DNA from: Echinococcus granulosus
Taxonomy: Eukaryota > Platyhelminthes > Cestoda > Cyclophyllidea > Taeniidae
Assembly (NCBI RefSeq): GCF_000524195.1
Contig: NW_020170396.1
Span: 688,127-752,126, forward strand
Direction: 5' to 3'
Length of the DNA: 64,000 bases
How positions within the stretch are numbered: position 1 is the first letter of the stretch; every line of letters begins with the position of its first letter. The position numbers were made by a program, and so were the translations under genes. Below, piece by piece: positions 62,018 to 64,000 of the stretch. Below the pieces are notes generated by a model. That model was not told the DNA's origin. It searched no databases and saw only the letters and a program-made list of their open reading frames with translations.

Positions 62018-64000
62018 GTTTACGCGACGATGCAAGCACCTAGCGGCGGCGTCAGCGTGAGAAGTGATGTATGCGGCCGATGCGTAAATTTACACCAGCA
62101 TTCAATATCTCTAATAGACCGATCTCTTTCACTAACGCATTTAGGTACAGAGGCTGTTTAATTTGTGAGGTTTTGGTCTCCTTCTTGGTGGCATGACTTC
62201 CTGTCTATGCCTGTAGTCTTGGAACGATTCTATGCGCTAATCACAAATCTGTCATGATGCATGCCAGTAATCGTCAAACGAGCCAAGTCATGCAGACACT
62301 GAAACCATAAGAAATATAGGCAAACTGTGTATTTAAAAAATTGGCAACTTTGAAAGCTCATCACTCCACCTTGATTTACCGGTGACATCATCACATAGGA
62401 AAAATAAACACCTTCGCACCAGAAGTAACAGTCATCACCTACTTCTCCTTGGCAGCGTGCAACAACAACATTTAAAAGGCAGAGAAAAAGATTTCATGTG
62501 ATTTTTTTCATTCTTGATGGGGTAAAACGAGAATATCTTCACAAGTGATAACGGCGAGAGACTTTAGCATTTCCTTTTACTGCAAAACTACAAGCATGCT
62601 TGATAACCCGAGGGAAAGTGCGTGGAGATGGCGATTTCCACCCACAAAATAAGTGATAAAAATCACAAAAGTCCTGCTCGTCTCAGTTTTCACTACGCCA
62701 CTGATTGTCGTGGGAAAGGGGATAGTGAGTAGACATGCTGAAGGCGTGGAGAAAACTCCCCAAGCATAGCAATGAGTTTACACGCTTCACACAAAGAGGA
62801 GGCTCTCATACCAAAAGCCGCGATGTGTATTTTTGGAACTCGAAGCCCAACAAATTTGTTCTTGACCGTTCCATGACTGGTAGAGAAGGTTGTCAAAGGT
62901 AGACGTAAACCAAACCCACGATCAGATCAGCATGAAACAGACTAACAAACAATAAACGCACACAAACACGTCCACCAACATTGCATGGCTACGGACCTAC
63001 TGGGGGTCGCATACACGCACAAACACACACATGAAGCATAGTCCTTTGAGGATGAGGCGTTGCGCCCTTTGGGAGTGAGTGCTGGGCAATGAGTAGGCCA
63101 TTTGGGGACAACCAATACCATGTTCGTTCATGTGACTTTGGTCCACTAGTCAGTAAAAAATCCAACTACATAGCGGGCTTTTACAGCATAGAAGAAAGGC
63201 CAACAAATTGATGGACTTTAAAGACCTCTTTTCATCTATGCATGTATACGGGTGGGACACATTGGCATGGATTCACACCGGTTGATGTAAATGTAGGCGA
63301 TTTACCGTTTTATTTACCTTAAACAAGGCCATAACTGATTCGGTTCATTTGAAAGTGTCAATAGTAGTACATGATTCTCTATTAACAAAAAGTAGAGGAC
63401 CTTCATAAAGGCGATGCATCCACCACCATTTGCTGATTCATCACCAGCAGCAAATTATTTATCTGAACTACTTCTAGGAAGTACCTCCTGCTGCCGCACA
63501 CCGCATCCTCGCCAAATGCTACTGAGTAAATGTTACAAGAAGATTCTGCCGCTTTGGAAATAGGTTAACTCCGGCTCGCAAAGCAGACAGCTCCAAATTA
63601 CATCTACCAAGGTCCACTGACATTTTGTATATGGGGGTTCAAAATAAGAGGTAGGTATCAGTACCGTACCGATTGAGGTACGTCTACCTGTGCATGCATA
63701 GCAACATTTAGATGGATTAATTTGTAGAAAGAGGTGAGAGATATCTATAATGATCTATGCAAGTGAATAAAACAATATTGAGGTGCTCCGCTTTCCAGAT
63801 TCGCACTTTGTTGATTGGAGAGGCTAGTCGTGATTCCAAGGGATTTAAGTGCAATTTAAGTGGAAAAGTACACTCATTCCCTGGAAAAAGGAGCAAAACA
63901 ACCGACGATTCTTGAAAAGATTACACCTAGAAGAGAGACCTTTTTGCGTCAGCCCATTCACCAAAAAGATTAAGATGTAGTACGGCAGTTAAGGCAAGTC
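62018..64000. other. No gene recognised
   Basis: About 2 kb of AT-rich sequence with only short open frames, and an A/C-rich patch near 62940-63030 with CACA runs on the plus strand. No exon with convincing splice sites, RNA gene or repeat-family copy was found. It may hold the promoter of the minus-strand gene. Confidence 0.5.

Overview
This is eukaryotic DNA. Its genes are split by many introns with GT-AG (and a few candidate GC-AG) junctions, GC-richer exons sit in AT-richer introns, and there are no operons, Shine-Dalgarno sites or CRISPR arrays. The gene content is metazoan: a spliceosomal DEAD-box helicase, a ZU5/UPA protein and a TMCC-like membrane protein. The repeats and compact exons would suit a flatworm (possibly a tapeworm), but that is an inference from style; no species marker was recognised.

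Layout. (1) 1-9342, plus strand: the 3' part of DDX46/Prp5, the DEAD-box ATPase of U2 snRNP. Nine exons join in one frame from the Q-motif region to the stop. (2) About 9500-13400: gene-poor DNA with decayed coding relics (one resembling APC/C subunit 2, one unknown), an imperfect ~750 bp tandem duplication, and a solo copy of a repeat module. (3) 13398-39577, plus strand: a 13-exon model of about 1328 residues with two ZU5-like regions and a UPA-like region, then long acidic segments, and no recognisable death domain. (4) 39578-42073: intergenic. (5) 42074-58281, minus strand: a TMCC-family protein with a low-complexity N-terminal half, a coiled coil and two C-terminal membrane helices. Phase-compatible exons, including a 22-nt microexon, may extend it to an ATG at 62017. 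(6) 62018-64000: nothing recognised.

A ~1 kb interspersed repeat with ~170 bp direct terminal modules occurs at least five times in full or nearly full form, always in plus orientation and always inside introns of the two plus-strand genes. Solo or partial modules also occur. It may be a terminal-repeat miniature retroelement or a partial tandem unit.

The three protein genes show no common pathway; this looks like ordinary chromosomal neighbourhood. Exon boundaries were set by reading-frame phase and splice-site appearance only, with no transcript evidence. The least described items are the ZU5/UPA protein, the 5' exon cluster of the minus-strand gene and the repeat family.
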